DNA of 23,564 nt from a virus, in the IMG/VR virus record IMGVR_UViG_3300030329_002471, positions 1-23,564 of that record; one strand, 5' to 3'. Positions 1-5,633 of the stretch are shown here, piece by piece; position 1 is the stretch's first letter, and each line of letters starts with the position of its first letter. The notes under the pieces were generated by a model. The model ran no database searches, had not been told where the DNA came from, and worked only from the letters and a program-made list of their open reading frames with translations. A program made the translations under genes and the position numbers.

Positions 1-217
1 CAGCGACGCGGCGCGAAAATTTGCCGAGCGTGACCTCGGCTCGATCTGCCGCGCGGTTAATGTCGCCGGGTTTTCGGATTCGGATGAGCTTCATCACAAG
101 CCGCTTCTAATTACGACGCGACAGAACGGCCAGTGGGTGAACATAAAAGCCTACGCGCCAGTCGGCACCGCAGCCCCGGCACCCGCCGCACCCGCTGCAA
201 AGAAACCTTGGGAGTAG
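1..217 (+). CDS. DUF669-like phage recombination protein, C-terminal part (5' cut off by window)
   Basis: An open frame enters from the left edge (first full codon at 2) and runs 71 codons to TAG at 215-217. The last residues form an Ala/Pro-rich linker ending in KKPWE, preceded by a basic stretch containing QWVNIKAYAP. This layout, a small domain ending in an N/K-rich strand, then an Ala/Pro linker and a short terminal Pro-Trp motif, is what I know from DUF669 proteins. Those sit beside ERF/RecT recombinases and nucleases in phage early operons and are thought to act with single-stranded DNA. The next gene, a RecB-like nuclease, starts only 3 nt later, and its Shine-Dalgarno (GGGAG, 210-214) lies inside this gene. 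Only the C-terminus is visible, so the family call is tentative; a different SSB-like protein would also fit. Confidence 0.5.
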   Translation, partial: SDAARKFAERDLGSICRAVNVAGFSDSDELHHKPLLITTRQNGQWVNIKAYAPVGTAAPAPAAPAAKKPWE

Positions 218-220
218 CAG

Positions 221-1252
221 ATGCCTGCCGCAGAACAAACTCTCGCGCGGATCGACGCGGCCATCGAGGGCGACCAGTCTAGGCGGCAACGCGCGCATCT
301 AGGCTGGTCGGTGATCGGCAACGAGTGCGAGCGCGCGCTCTGGTATGGCTTTAGGCACGCGACGCCCATCGACCACCCAGCGCGGTTGCTGCGGATTTTT
401 CGCAGGGGCAACGCGGAGGAGCCAGTCTTCTACGACATGCTGCGCGCCGCTGACATCACCGTGTGGGATGAAGACCCCGACACAGGCGGTCAATGGATGG
501 TGAGCGAAATCGCTGGACACTTTGGCGGGAGCCTCGATGGCGTAGTTAAGGGCTTGCCGGAAGCGCCCGAAGAAGCCCACGTCCTTGAACTTAAAACGAG
601 TTCGGACAAGGCATTTCGGGCGCTGCTGAAATCCGGCAGCGTGCAAGATGCGCGGCCGGTGCATTACGCACAAATGCAGGGGTACATGCTGCAGATGCAG
701 ATCGAGTGGGCGCTCTACATGGTCGTTAATAAAAGCGACGACTCCATATATATGGAGCGCGTGCCGCTCGACCGCGAGTTCGCACAGACCCAAATCGACA
801 AAGCGCGAAGGGTCATCACGTCGGATTGGCCTCCGGTCGGGGTCAGCGATGACCCCGCATGGTTCGAGTGCCGCTTCTGCGATCACAATAATGTTTGCCA
901 CGGGCAGCGCGCCCCCCAGGTGAGTTGTCGGACATGCTCGTATGCCACACCAGAAATGGATGGCGACGGGCGCTGGACGTGCGGCCGCGATGGTCACGAC
1001 CTGTCAGCCGAAGATCAGCGCATTGCGTGCGATCAGCACATCTTCATCCCGTCACTGTTTGAGTGGGCAGATATCGAGGACGGCGACAAGACGTTTGTCG
1101 AATACCGCACGAAGAGCAACGGCCACGTGTGGCGCAACGGCAAAGACGGATATTCGAGCCGAGAGATTGCCGCAGCTGACGATCTCAACGCACTGGGCCA
1201 TCCTGCGGTTGATGCGATACGAGATCACTTTGATGGCGAGGTGGTCGGATGA
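221..1252 (+). CDS. PD-(D/E)XK nuclease, RecB/Cas4-like, with Cys clusters
   Basis: This 343-aa protein is a probable phage recombination exonuclease. The core of the PD-(D/E)XK fold is readable: D106 in GGSLDGVV, E123 and K125 in VLELKTSS, then a QxxxY-type helix at 151-155 (QMQGY). C36, before the catalytic core, plus C217, C220 and C226 after it, match the one-plus-three cysteine arrangement that holds a 4Fe-4S cluster in Cas4 and AddB-type nucleases. A second group follows (C236, C239, C254, C270, with H273 close by) and looks like a zinc site. The gene sits directly behind a DUF669-like gene and shares ATGA with the next one, so it belongs to the early recombination operon. The role, trimming DNA ends for single-strand annealing, is inferred from the family and context. 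Confidence 0.85.
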   Translation: MPAAEQTLARIDAAIEGDQSRRQRAHLGWSVIGNECERALWYGFRHATPIDHPARLLRIFRRGNAEEPVFYDMLRAADITVWDEDPDTGGQWMVSEIAGHFGGSLDGVVKGLPEAPEEAHVLELKTSSDKAFRALLKSGSVQDARPVHYAQMQGYMLQMQIEWALYMVVNKSDDSIYMERVPLDREFAQTQIDKARRVITSDWPPVGVSDDPAWFECRFCDHNNVCHGQRAPQVSCRTCSYATPEMDGDGRWTCGRDGHDLSAEDQRIACDQHIFIPSLFEWADIEDGDKTFVEYRTKSNGHVWRNGKDGYSSREIAAADDLNALGHPAVDAIRDHFDGEVVG

Positions 1253-1395
1253 GCAAAGTGACCATCCATCTGAACGACGACGAGGTCGAGGAGTTGCTCA
1301 GCATCGTGCGCGACATGTCTGTGTCGTTAGCTCAGCAGACAGAGATGCTGAGCATCTTGATCGATGAGCAGGCAGAGCGCCGTGACGCTCATTAG
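1249..1395 (+). CDS. Small acidic protein of unknown function (48 aa)
   Basis: The ATG at 1249 overlaps the TGA of the nuclease gene (ATGA), which points to translational coupling. The product begins MSKVTIHLNDDEVEELLSIV, giving a beta-strand followed by amphipathic helices rich in Glu, Asp, Leu and Ile, and ends in RRDAH. There are no cysteines, membrane segments or recognisable motifs. Short strand-plus-helix proteins of this kind are common in phage early operons and are often oligomeric. I do not recognise the family. Support comes from the exact start/stop overlap and from the way the next gene begins inside its last codons. Confidence 0.6.
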   Translation: MSKVTIHLNDDEVEELLSIVRDMSVSLAQQTEMLSILIDEQAERRDAH

Positions 1396-1540
1396 CACTA
1401 CGAGCGAATACCCGGCGTGCCGTTATTGCACGTGGCTTGTTTTCACGTGGTGCGTGAAGTACGAAGCGGAAGTGCCCCGCGATTTTTTATCGAAAAAGAA
1501 CGAATGCGAATTGTTCGAGGACGGACTGAATGAATCCTAA
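1382..1540 (+). CDS. Small Cys-containing, probable zinc-binding protein (52 aa), GTG start
   Basis: The frame opens at GTG 1382, inside the end of the preceding gene (stop at 1393-1395), and runs to TAA at 1538-1540. C13 and C16 form a CRYC knuckle; C24 follows in a Trp-rich stretch (TWCVKYEAEVP), and C42 lies near the end. The run 'WC, then an acidic stretch and VP, then C' is familiar from small phage Zn-ribbon proteins of unknown role. The start is the least certain point: no ATG is available, and the GTG overlaps the upstream gene by 14 nt. The next gene starts 11 nt before this one stops. Function unknown; metal binding is inferred from the cysteines. Confidence 0.55.
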   Translation: MTLISTTSEYPACRYCTWLVFTWCVKYEAEVPRDFLSKKNECELFEDGLNES

Positions 1541-1691
1541 TACCACCATGCCCTGCGTGATGCACTGCGGACGTCGTGTGCTGACTCACACGCAGGTGTG
1601 CAAAGAGTGCAGGCGCGAATACCGCATCGGCGATGTCGAAATGTTCTGCGCGAGTCTTCGACAGCCGTGGCTATCGAGGGCGTGGACATGA
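1530..1691 (+). CDS. Small zinc-finger-like protein (53 aa)
   Basis: This frame starts at ATG 1530 within the end of the previous gene and stops at TGA 1689-1691, where it shares ATGA with the next gene. Four cysteines (C9, C13, C24, C27) in the pattern C-x3-C-x10-C-x2-C make a plausible zinc finger or treble-clef knuckle, followed by the basic run RRE and an Arg/Trp-rich tail. Of its 53 residues, the first 30 carry the metal site. The DNA or RNA target, if any, is unknown. The frame choice rests on the chained start/stop overlaps on both sides. Confidence 0.5.
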   Translation: MNPNTTMPCVMHCGRRVLTHTQVCKECRREYRIGDVEMFCASLRQPWLSRAWT

Positions 1692-1876
1692 TCGAGATCG
1701 ATGCAGCGGTCCGCTTTTGTGAAGATCTAGAACTCAGTCACTGCGAGAGCCAGATCGTCATCAACGCTTGTCGCTGGCGCGACGGCAACCACGGCGATGG
1801 CAGTGTGACAGCATTGCGAGAGATCGTGCGATGCGCGCAGACACTCATAACAATCGCAATGGAGGACGAAAAATGA
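1688..1876 (+). CDS. Small hypothetical protein (62 aa)
   Basis: I place the start at ATG 1688, overlapping the TGA of the preceding gene; an earlier in-frame ATG at 1598 would run through most of that gene and has no supporting overlap. The product begins MIEIDAAVRFCEDLELSHCE and is largely helical, with four scattered cysteines (C11, C19, C28, C49) and no membrane segment. It ends in MEDEK. Its 3' end carries GGAGG (1861-1865), a good ribosome site for the next small gene, and the two share ATGA. Function is not recognised. Confidence 0.55.
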   Translation: MIEIDAAVRFCEDLELSHCESQIVINACRWRDGNHGDGSVTALREIVRCAQTLITIAMEDEK

Positions 1877-2001
1877 AGCCGCAGTGGTTTCTGCGCAAGC
1901 GTGAGTGGGGACGCAATAACCCCGACAATACCGACTTCTTCACGACCTGGCTCGTGATCGGCGTGTTCGTCAGCGCATTGGTGTTCGCATGTCAGAACTA
2001 G
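1873..2001 (+). CDS. Small single-span membrane protein (42 aa)
   Basis: ATG 1873 overlaps the previous stop as ATGA and is preceded by GGAGG about 8 nt upstream, a strong site. The protein has a positively charged N-terminus (KPQWFLRKREWGR), an NNPDN turn, then one hydrophobic segment, residues 24-40, rich in Val, Leu, Phe and Ala, and ends ACQN. This predicts one transmembrane helix with the basic end in the cytoplasm. Tiny membrane proteins in early operons can act in host takeover or superinfection exclusion, but nothing here shows which. The excisionase-like gene starts 13 nt before this one ends. Confidence 0.6.
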   Translation: MKPQWFLRKREWGRNNPDNTDFFTTWLVIGVFVSALVFACQN

Positions 2002-2228
2002 AACTCGACTACGACGAACTTGCAAAGAAAATTGCCGAGCAACTGGCGCGTCAAGCTCGCGCAAGCGATGTGATGTGGAACAGCGCGGAATGCGCTGATT
2101 ATCTCCGCATCTCCCGTCGGCATTTTATGGGCAGAATCAAAACGCTCGCATCTTTTCCGAAGTCATGCGCAACCGGCGGACTGTGGCTGCGCAGTGAAGT
2201 GGTCAGATGGGCGAAAGCGAACCACTAG
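1989..2228 (+). CDS. Excisionase-like small HTH DNA-binding protein (79 aa)
   Basis: The 79-aa product has an acidic helical N-terminus (1-27) followed by a compact winged-helix/HTH domain: SAECADYLRISRRHF at 32-46 gives the helix-turn-helix, then SFPKSCATGGLWLRSEVVRW, where the wing leads to a final helix. This pattern is typical of AlpA/MerR-like excisionases and phage helix_turn_helix_17 proteins. It lies tail-to-tail with the integrase, and the two frames overlap by 4 nt. From family and position I infer a recombination directionality factor that bends the att arms and favours excision. A small transcription regulator of the same fold is the main alternative. Confidence 0.7.
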   Translation: MSELELDYDELAKKIAEQLARQARASDVMWNSAECADYLRISRRHFMGRIKTLASFPKSCATGGLWLRSEVVRWAKANH

Positions 2229-3235
2229 AGCAGTTCAGCGAGTTCTGTAACGTCTCTGTCGTAATAGATCATTAAATTCTGCACTTTTCGATGTCCGGTA
2301 ATTTTCGCCAAGTCGAGGACGTGTACCTTTTGAGCCATGCGCGTTGTCGCTTCGTGCCTGGTGTCGTGGTAGTGCAGATTTTCAATTCCGACTTTTTTTG
2401 TGGCTTTGCCAAACGAGAGCGCAAGCGTGTCTGGCGATATGTCGAGGATCTGTTCGTGTTTTTCACCTCGCGGTAGTTGTTCGATCAATTCGATGGCTTT
2501 AAGCGATAGCGGCACATTCCTGGAGTACCCTGTCTTTGTTTTTTGACCGGGCAGGTGGATGTATCGTTTGTCGGTGTGAACATCACCCCAAACCGTCTGG
2601 AGAATTTCACCGCGGCGCATCGCCGTCTCAATCGCAAAAAGAAACGCCCAGCCCGTGAGTTGCTTCTTCGTGGTTAACTGCGCGCCGTTCCCGAACCACT
2701 CTGGTCGGTAGCCAAGCTCAGCCGTCAACGCGTCGATTTCTTCCTCGCTAATTCGACGGTCGCGTGGCTCGCTGTCTTCAGGCATCTCTACGTGCGCCAT
2801 CGGATTGTGCATGTTCGACATCATTCGCCAGCGCCGCGCCATTTTGAATACGTGGCTAATGATGTGTAGATCGCGCAAGACCGTTGCATTCTTTACCCCG
2901 GTGCCAAGTCGAACCTCGATGTAGTGTTCGATGTCTTCGCGCTGCAGGCTCTCAAGTTCGCGGTCAAAGAGTTCAGGACACACCCTCTGCATTGTGCGTA
3001 TTTTGCTCAATTGCGCGTAGGCGCTTTTCAGCTTAGACGCATGTTGCTCCGAATACCGTTGGATCGCGTCGCGAAGCGTGCCGCCTGTCGTCACTTCACC
3101 GGTGGCCGACGACACCACTCCGGCGACCCACTGCGTAGCGGCGCGCTTGCTCTCAAAAGTTTTAGATTTACGACGCCCTCGCACCATGACGCTGGCTTCG
3201 ATTTTGTTGCCGCGTTTTCTGTAGCTTCCTCTCAT
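2225..3235 (-). CDS. int: Tyrosine recombinase integrase
   Basis: This 336-aa protein is a complete phage integrase. The N-terminal 45 residues hold the basic AP2-like arm-binding domain (RGSYRKRGNKIEASVMVRG). A SAM-like core-binding domain follows at about 53-150, then the catalytic domain. Catalytic residues can be read: R207 in ETAMRRGE, K234 in KTKTGYSR, H290 and R293 in HYHDTRHE, H315 in ITGHRK and the nucleophile Y324, nine residues after H315 as expected. The start has a G-rich site (GGCGGGGGCG) just upstream. It is transcribed in the same direction as the late genes and faces the excisionase-like gene. It carries out integration and excision between attP and the host attB. No frameshift or missing active-site residue is seen. 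Confidence 0.95.
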   Translation of the reverse strand: MRGSYRKRGNKIEASVMVRGRRKSKTFESKRAATQWVAGVVSSATGEVTTGGTLRDAIQRYSEQHASKLKSAYAQLSKIRTMQRVCPELFDRELESLQREDIEHYIEVRLGTGVKNATVLRDLHIISHVFKMARRWRMMSNMHNPMAHVEMPEDSEPRDRRISEEEIDALTAELGYRPEWFGNGAQLTTKKQLTGWAFLFAIETAMRRGEILQTVWGDVHTDKRYIHLPGQKTKTGYSRNVPLSLKAIELIEQLPRGEKHEQILDISPDTLALSFGKATKKVGIENLHYHDTRHEATTRMAQKVHVLDLAKITGHRKVQNLMIYYDRDVTELAELL

Positions 3236-3272
3236 TTCGACGCCCCCGCCGATTCAAATGTCTGCGCATTGT

Positions 3273-3484
3273 GCCGCAAACTTCCGCAAAACAACACTCA
3301 AAAAGGGTCAAATCATGGCTCGTTGCGCCATCTCGACATGCTGAAATAGGAGCGCAAGGCATTGATTTGTAACATTTTGTGATGCTTTGCGTATCTTATT
3401 AGATATTTAGATCATCGCCCAATCGGGGCGACTGAAACCCGCATTTCTAGTGGCCTGTACGGATTTGGCCGCAAATTTTCCGCA
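3273..3484. repeat. Pair of near-identical direct repeats flanking the int upstream gap
   Basis: On the - strand the motif TGCGGAAAATTTGCGGC (positions 3468-3484) recurs as TGCGGAAGTTTGCGGC (positions 3273-3288), 195 nt away in the same orientation. Each copy itself contains TGCGG twice in tandem (TGCGG, 5-6 nt, TGCGG). One copy sits just upstream of the integrase start and the other just after the endolysin stop. Repeated short sites on both arms of attP are what integrase or Xis arm-binding sites look like, but binding is inferred only. Confidence 0.55.
3415..3431. terminator. Small perfect hairpin, possible weak end of the late transcript
   Basis: TCGCCC (3415-3420) pairs perfectly with GGGCGA (3426-3431) across a 5-nt AATCG loop. 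On the - strand it would follow the endolysin gene, where the late transcript should end, but the bases after it (TGATCTAAATA) are A/T-mixed rather than a U run. It could be a weak or factor-assisted terminator or part of the att structure. Confidence 0.3.
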
Positions 3485-3489
3485 TTTTT

Positions 3490-3912
3490 TCAGAGTTGGC
3501 GCTCGCCCGTCCGAATCATCGCGGCGACAGTCTGAGCGCGTTGCCCGACTTGGCGCGCCCATCTTGAATCAAGTGCTTCGGTGGCTGCGTCGTCAAATCG
3601 TGACTCTGCGAGCGCAGCAATCATGTTCTGAAATTGAGCCAGTCGGCTGATTCCCAAGTTGAACGTCATGTCGATGATTGCGTCCTGGCGCACAGGATCG
3701 AGGTCATCAAACCAAGGGTAACGCTCTGCTAGTTCATGTTCGCAACGCGCGATGTCGTTGGCGAGCAGATATGCAATCTCGTCGTCAGACAGACCGATGC
3801 CGGAATCCGAAATGTTACGACCGACCCCGATGGTTTCGTAGCCCTCGCTGCACAGGTAAACCTTCGACCGCACACCCTCATGCAGCCTCAGTTGTTCGAT
3901 TAGCTCGTTCAT
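3490..3912 (-). CDS. Endolysin, T4-type lysozyme (GH24)
   Basis: This 140-aa muramidase cleaves the MurNAc-GlcNAc bond of peptidoglycan. The catalytic signature E-8aa-C/D-5aa-T is intact: E12 in RLHEGVRSKVY, C21 in place of the Asp of T4 lysozyme, and T27 in YETIGVG. Cys at the second position is well known in this family. Further conserved parts are LDPVRQDAIIDMTFNLG (about 71-87) and the C-terminal helix SRWARQVGQRAQ. It is slightly shorter than T4 lysozyme (164 aa). There is no signal peptide or signal-anchor segment, so it should stay in the cytoplasm until the holin encoded upstream opens the membrane. Its start (ATG at 3910-3912, with GGGAGGG close upstream) lies within the last 35 nt of a small gene. 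Confidence 0.93.
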   Translation of the reverse strand: MNELIEQLRLHEGVRSKVYLCSEGYETIGVGRNISDSGIGLSDDEIAYLLANDIARCEHELAERYPWFDDLDPVRQDAIIDMTFNLGISRLAQFQNMIAALAESRFDDAATEALDSRWARQVGQRAQTVAAMIRTGERQL

Positions 3913-4054
3913 TCGCCCTCCCTATTGCACGCAGCGCAGCAGTTCGTGCGACGGCTGCATCGGTTGCAAAAAATACCGCCAAAGGTAACGACGCCACAAT
4001 GGCGCGATAGACCCCGCCCTCGATCTCTTCGACCGTGATGCCGTCCTGGCTCAT
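3878..4054 (-). CDS. Small lysis-cassette protein of unknown function (58 aa)
   Basis: The ATG at 4052-4054 overlaps the stop of the holin gene as ATGA, and the frame runs 58 codons to TGA at 3878-3880, overlapping the endolysin start by 35 nt. The product starts MSQDGITVEEIEGGVYRAIV, has a moderately hydrophobic, Ala/Val/Phe-rich middle (about 16-36, SLPLAVFFATDAAVA) and ends in a basic, polar tail (RANERANRTTEAA). The middle could be a weak membrane-associated helix. Its place between holin and endolysin suggests a lysis helper, but there is no recognisable spanin lipobox or long coiled coil. A longer frame across 3909-4145 overlaps the holin gene heavily and looks like a shadow. Confidence 0.5.
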   Translation of the reverse strand: MSQDGITVEEIEGGVYRAIVASLPLAVFFATDAAVARTAALRAIGRANERANRTTEAA

Positions 4055-4521
4055 TTCTGGTGGCTCGCGCCGTAGTAGAACGAAATGATGCTGCTGACGA
4101 TCCCCCCCAGATATCCCAGCACCAGATTGACGATGCCGTCATCATTGGCGTCCGGTGGCTGGATCGTCACCAGTGCGATGTAGCCGCCGAAAAAACAGAC
4201 ACACATCAACGCGATCACCTTGGGCGTCCAATCGGTCCCGAACCTGGCGCGCGCATCGGCGCGGTCTTTGTTTTCGAGCGCGAAGATATCCACGTCTAGC
4301 TCTTTCATCCGCGCTTGAAAATCAAGTTCTGCTTTTTTGATCTCCGTCAATTGTTCAGGTGTAGCTTTCTGAACTGCGGCGGTGATGCTTTTCTCATCGG
4401 TCGCACATCCGAGCGCCCCAGCGATTGCTTGCGCTGCTGCGCCGCCGAGCGGTCCTCCGAGCGCTTGCCCAATCCCAGGCGCTACTGCCCCGAGCAGACT
4501 TTTGATTGCGCCGAATTTCAT
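4051..4521 (-). CDS. Holin, three-segment GTA type (GTA_holin_3TM-like)
   Basis: This 156-aa protein has the layout of the holin family known from gene transfer agents. A Gly/Ala-rich hydrophobic N-terminal segment (about 9-38) is followed by a charged, helical stretch (42-97, KKAELDFQARMKELDVDI). Two clear transmembrane helices then appear at about 101-119 (VIALMCVCFFGGYIALV) and 129-150 (IVNLVLGYLGGIVSSIISFYY), with an NDDG turn between them. It would form lesions in the inner membrane that let the cytoplasmic endolysin through. It is coupled by ATGA to the genes on both sides. The family call rests on architecture and the DxxPK/NDDG-type features rather than a search. Confidence 0.75.
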   Translation of the reverse strand: MKFGAIKSLLGAVAPGIGQALGGPLGGAAAQAIAGALGCATDEKSITAAVQKATPEQLTEIKKAELDFQARMKELDVDIFALENKDRADARARFGTDWTPKVIALMCVCFFGGYIALVTIQPPDANDDGIVNLVLGYLGGIVSSIISFYYGASHQK

Positions 4522-4712
4522 TCCTTGCTCTCCTTATCGAGTTGCCTCGCGTGTTTCACGTGAAGCCTTATCGCAGCGGCACCTGCGACGATGCCGACCA
4601 GCGCAGCGAGCATCTGCAACCACTCCGTCACGAGCGGCACGTTGGCGGCGACCGCGCCAAGCATGCTGGTCACTGCTAACGAGTCCGCGGTGGTGCTTGT
4701 CATTTCGTCCAT
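4518..4712 (-). CDS. Small membrane protein of the lysis cassette, possible second holin or antiholin (64 aa)
   Basis: The 64-aa product starts MDEMTSTTADSLAVTSMLGA. One strong hydrophobic helix covers about 33-49 (MLAALVGIVAGAAAI), a weaker hydrophobic stretch covers 13-28, and the tail is highly charged (HVKHARQLDKESKE). This matches small class II holins or holin partners in size and topology. The start may instead be the second Met (M4). It ends in ATGA overlap with the three-segment holin gene. Two adjacent membrane proteins of this sort often make a holin/antiholin pair, but which does what cannot be told from sequence. Confidence 0.6.
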   Translation of the reverse strand: MDEMTSTTADSLAVTSMLGAVAANVPLVTEWLQMLAALVGIVAGAAAIRLHVKHARQLDKESKE

Positions 4713-4715
4713 CAG

Positions 4716-5183
4716 TCAGCTATACCAAAATGCGAAAAAAGCCCAGAGCGAGAGAATCGCGAGCAAAAATACGACCAAAGTGATGCCGAAAATCTGACCT
4801 AATTCTTTCCAGAATTGGATGCGTTTCTTGCGCCGCGCCTTGATCCGCGCGACCTCTTTGGCTGCATTTGCCTCAGCCTCGGCCATTCGCTCCTTGATCG
4901 AGCGATATAAATCGCCCTGGCCTTGAATGAGGCAAACGTCGTGCAGCATCCGGTCGTAATTTGCTACTTGCCTAGAGACGCTCTCAAGCCGCAAAGCCTC
5001 TGAGTAGCTCATTTTCCCAGCGGCCTGAATTTTCTCGCATTCTTTAGCCGCCATAGCGGCTTCGCTCCACGAACCGAGAATCGAGCCCAAATCTCGACCA
5101 TGCCCGTGAGCATCGCGAAGCGACTGGATGCCTTCATTGACCGCCTTTAGGGCTGTGAACGCCGCTGTCAGTTCTGCGATCAT
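4716..5183 (-). CDS. C-terminally membrane-anchored helical protein, unknown function (155 aa)
   Basis: The protein is almost all helix: an N-terminal amphipathic region (1-60), a middle with YDRMLHDVCLIQGQGDLYR (76-94), a charged coiled-coil-like stretch rich in Ala, Glu, Lys and Arg (95-123), and one transmembrane helix at about 130-153 with an aromatic end (WAFFAFWYS). The basic KARRKKR before the helix suggests a cytoplasmic body and tail anchor. I have the impression of similar proteins beside the fiber and lysis genes of aquatic phages, but know no assigned function. It starts at a TGATG junction with the gene before it and ends 3 nt before the next. A part in lysis timing is inferred from its neighbours only. 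Confidence 0.65.
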   Translation of the reverse strand: MIAELTAAFTALKAVNEGIQSLRDAHGHGRDLGSILGSWSEAAMAAKECEKIQAAGKMSYSEALRLESVSRQVANYDRMLHDVCLIQGQGDLYRSIKERMAEAEANAAKEVARIKARRKKRIQFWKELGQIFGITLVVFLLAILSLWAFFAFWYS

Positions 5184-5413
5184 CAGACCGATATCAGCAC
5201 GGTCGACGGCGACGACAAGAGCTTATGCATCGACACCCGACCATCGCGCAGCGTATAGATGGATGCCTCGCTAACGGTCTCGACGCGTCGCGTTTGACGA
5301 ATAGCCGAATCCTGTCCGGTCGCTGCGACCTCGAGGCGGTCCGTTTTCAGTTGCGCATGTACGGCCCAACTGATGGGCTGATGCGCTGCGGGGCCGATGG
5401 TCGGTGATGCCAC
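5183..5413 (-). CDS. Hypothetical protein (76 aa), GTG start
   Basis: The frame is open upstream of GTG 5411-5413 but offers no ATG, so GTG is the best start; a non-standard start further up, within 5414-5456, is possible. The product is polar, with SWAVHAQLKTDRLEVAAT, ETVSEASIYTLRDGRVSMHK and a hydrophobic C-terminal strand (STVLISV), which suggests a mostly beta protein. It has no cysteines or membrane segment. The stop makes a TGATG overlap with the following gene, which argues that it is translated. Function not recognised; it may belong with the fiber or lysis genes it sits between. Confidence 0.5.
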   Translation of the reverse strand: MASPTIGPAAHQPISWAVHAQLKTDRLEVAATGQDSAIRQTRRVETVSEASIYTLRDGRVSMHKLLSSPSTVLISV

Positions 5414-5456
5414 TGTGACATTCCCATTGCTTAGCGCCCCCGCCTTGCGTTGTGGT

Positions 5457-5633
5457 TTATTCTTTCAGCGATCTCGCAAGTTCTGACTCGCGATGTCGCA
5501 GCAAGATCATCGCGTTTTCGCGTTGCTCGTCGAGCATTGCTAAGTGTTCCTGAAGTTGAGCGATTACGGATGCATGCCGCTGCTGATCTTCAGTCAGGTC
5601 GGTGTACTCGATGCCGTCAATTGTGACGTTCAT
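5457..5633 (-). CDS. Small coiled-coil protein (58 aa)
   Basis: The ATG at 5631-5633 overlaps the TGA of the preceding gene as ATGA, and the frame runs to TAA at 5457-5459. After an initial strand (MNVTIDGIEYTDLTEDQQ) the protein is one long amphipathic helix with heptad-like leucines (IAQLQEHLAMLDEQRENAMI), ending RSLKE. Such short coiled-coil proteins next to phage fibers often form oligomers, possibly with the fiber, but no function is known to me. It was too short for ordinary ORF cut-offs; the overlap and the smooth helix pattern support it. Confidence 0.6.
   Translation of the reverse strand: MNVTIDGIEYTDLTEDQQRHASVIAQLQEHLAMLDEQRENAMILLRHRESELARSLKE

Larger units (their letters stand above)
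3236..3489. other. Intergenic attP candidate region
   Basis: This 254-nt stretch between the integrase start and the endolysin stop has no convincing gene. Its centre (about 3356-3414) is markedly AT-rich compared with the GC-rich genes around it. It holds a duplicated 16-17-nt motif at its two ends and a perfect 6-bp hairpin. An attP with arm-type sites normally lies next to int. Because the excisionase-like gene abuts the other end of int with no spacer, this is the only gap next to int that could contain attP. The core itself cannot be identified without the host junctions. Confidence 0.5.

Noticed and set aside
299-997. 232-codon - strand frame opposite the nuclease gene
   Set aside because: The + strand nuclease has conserved catalytic residues; this frame has none and stands alone on its strand.
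1598-1876. Longer 92-codon version of the 62-aa early gene
   Set aside because: It would overlap the zinc-finger-like mini-gene by about 94 nt; the start at 1688 makes an exact ATGA overlap.
3415-3431. Rho-independent terminator for the late operon
   Set aside because: The stem is only 6 bp and no U run follows on either strand, so it is reported only as a weak candidate.
3290-3470. Integrase promoter in the AT-rich gap
   Set aside because: TTGACC and several AT-rich -10-like sequences are present on the - strand, but no pair with proper spacing and match could be singled out.
3909-4145. 78-codon - strand frame ending at the endolysin start
   Set aside because: It overlaps the holin gene by nearly 100 nt and gives a Cys/Arg-rich translation; the 58-codon frame from the ATGA overlap at 4054 fits better.
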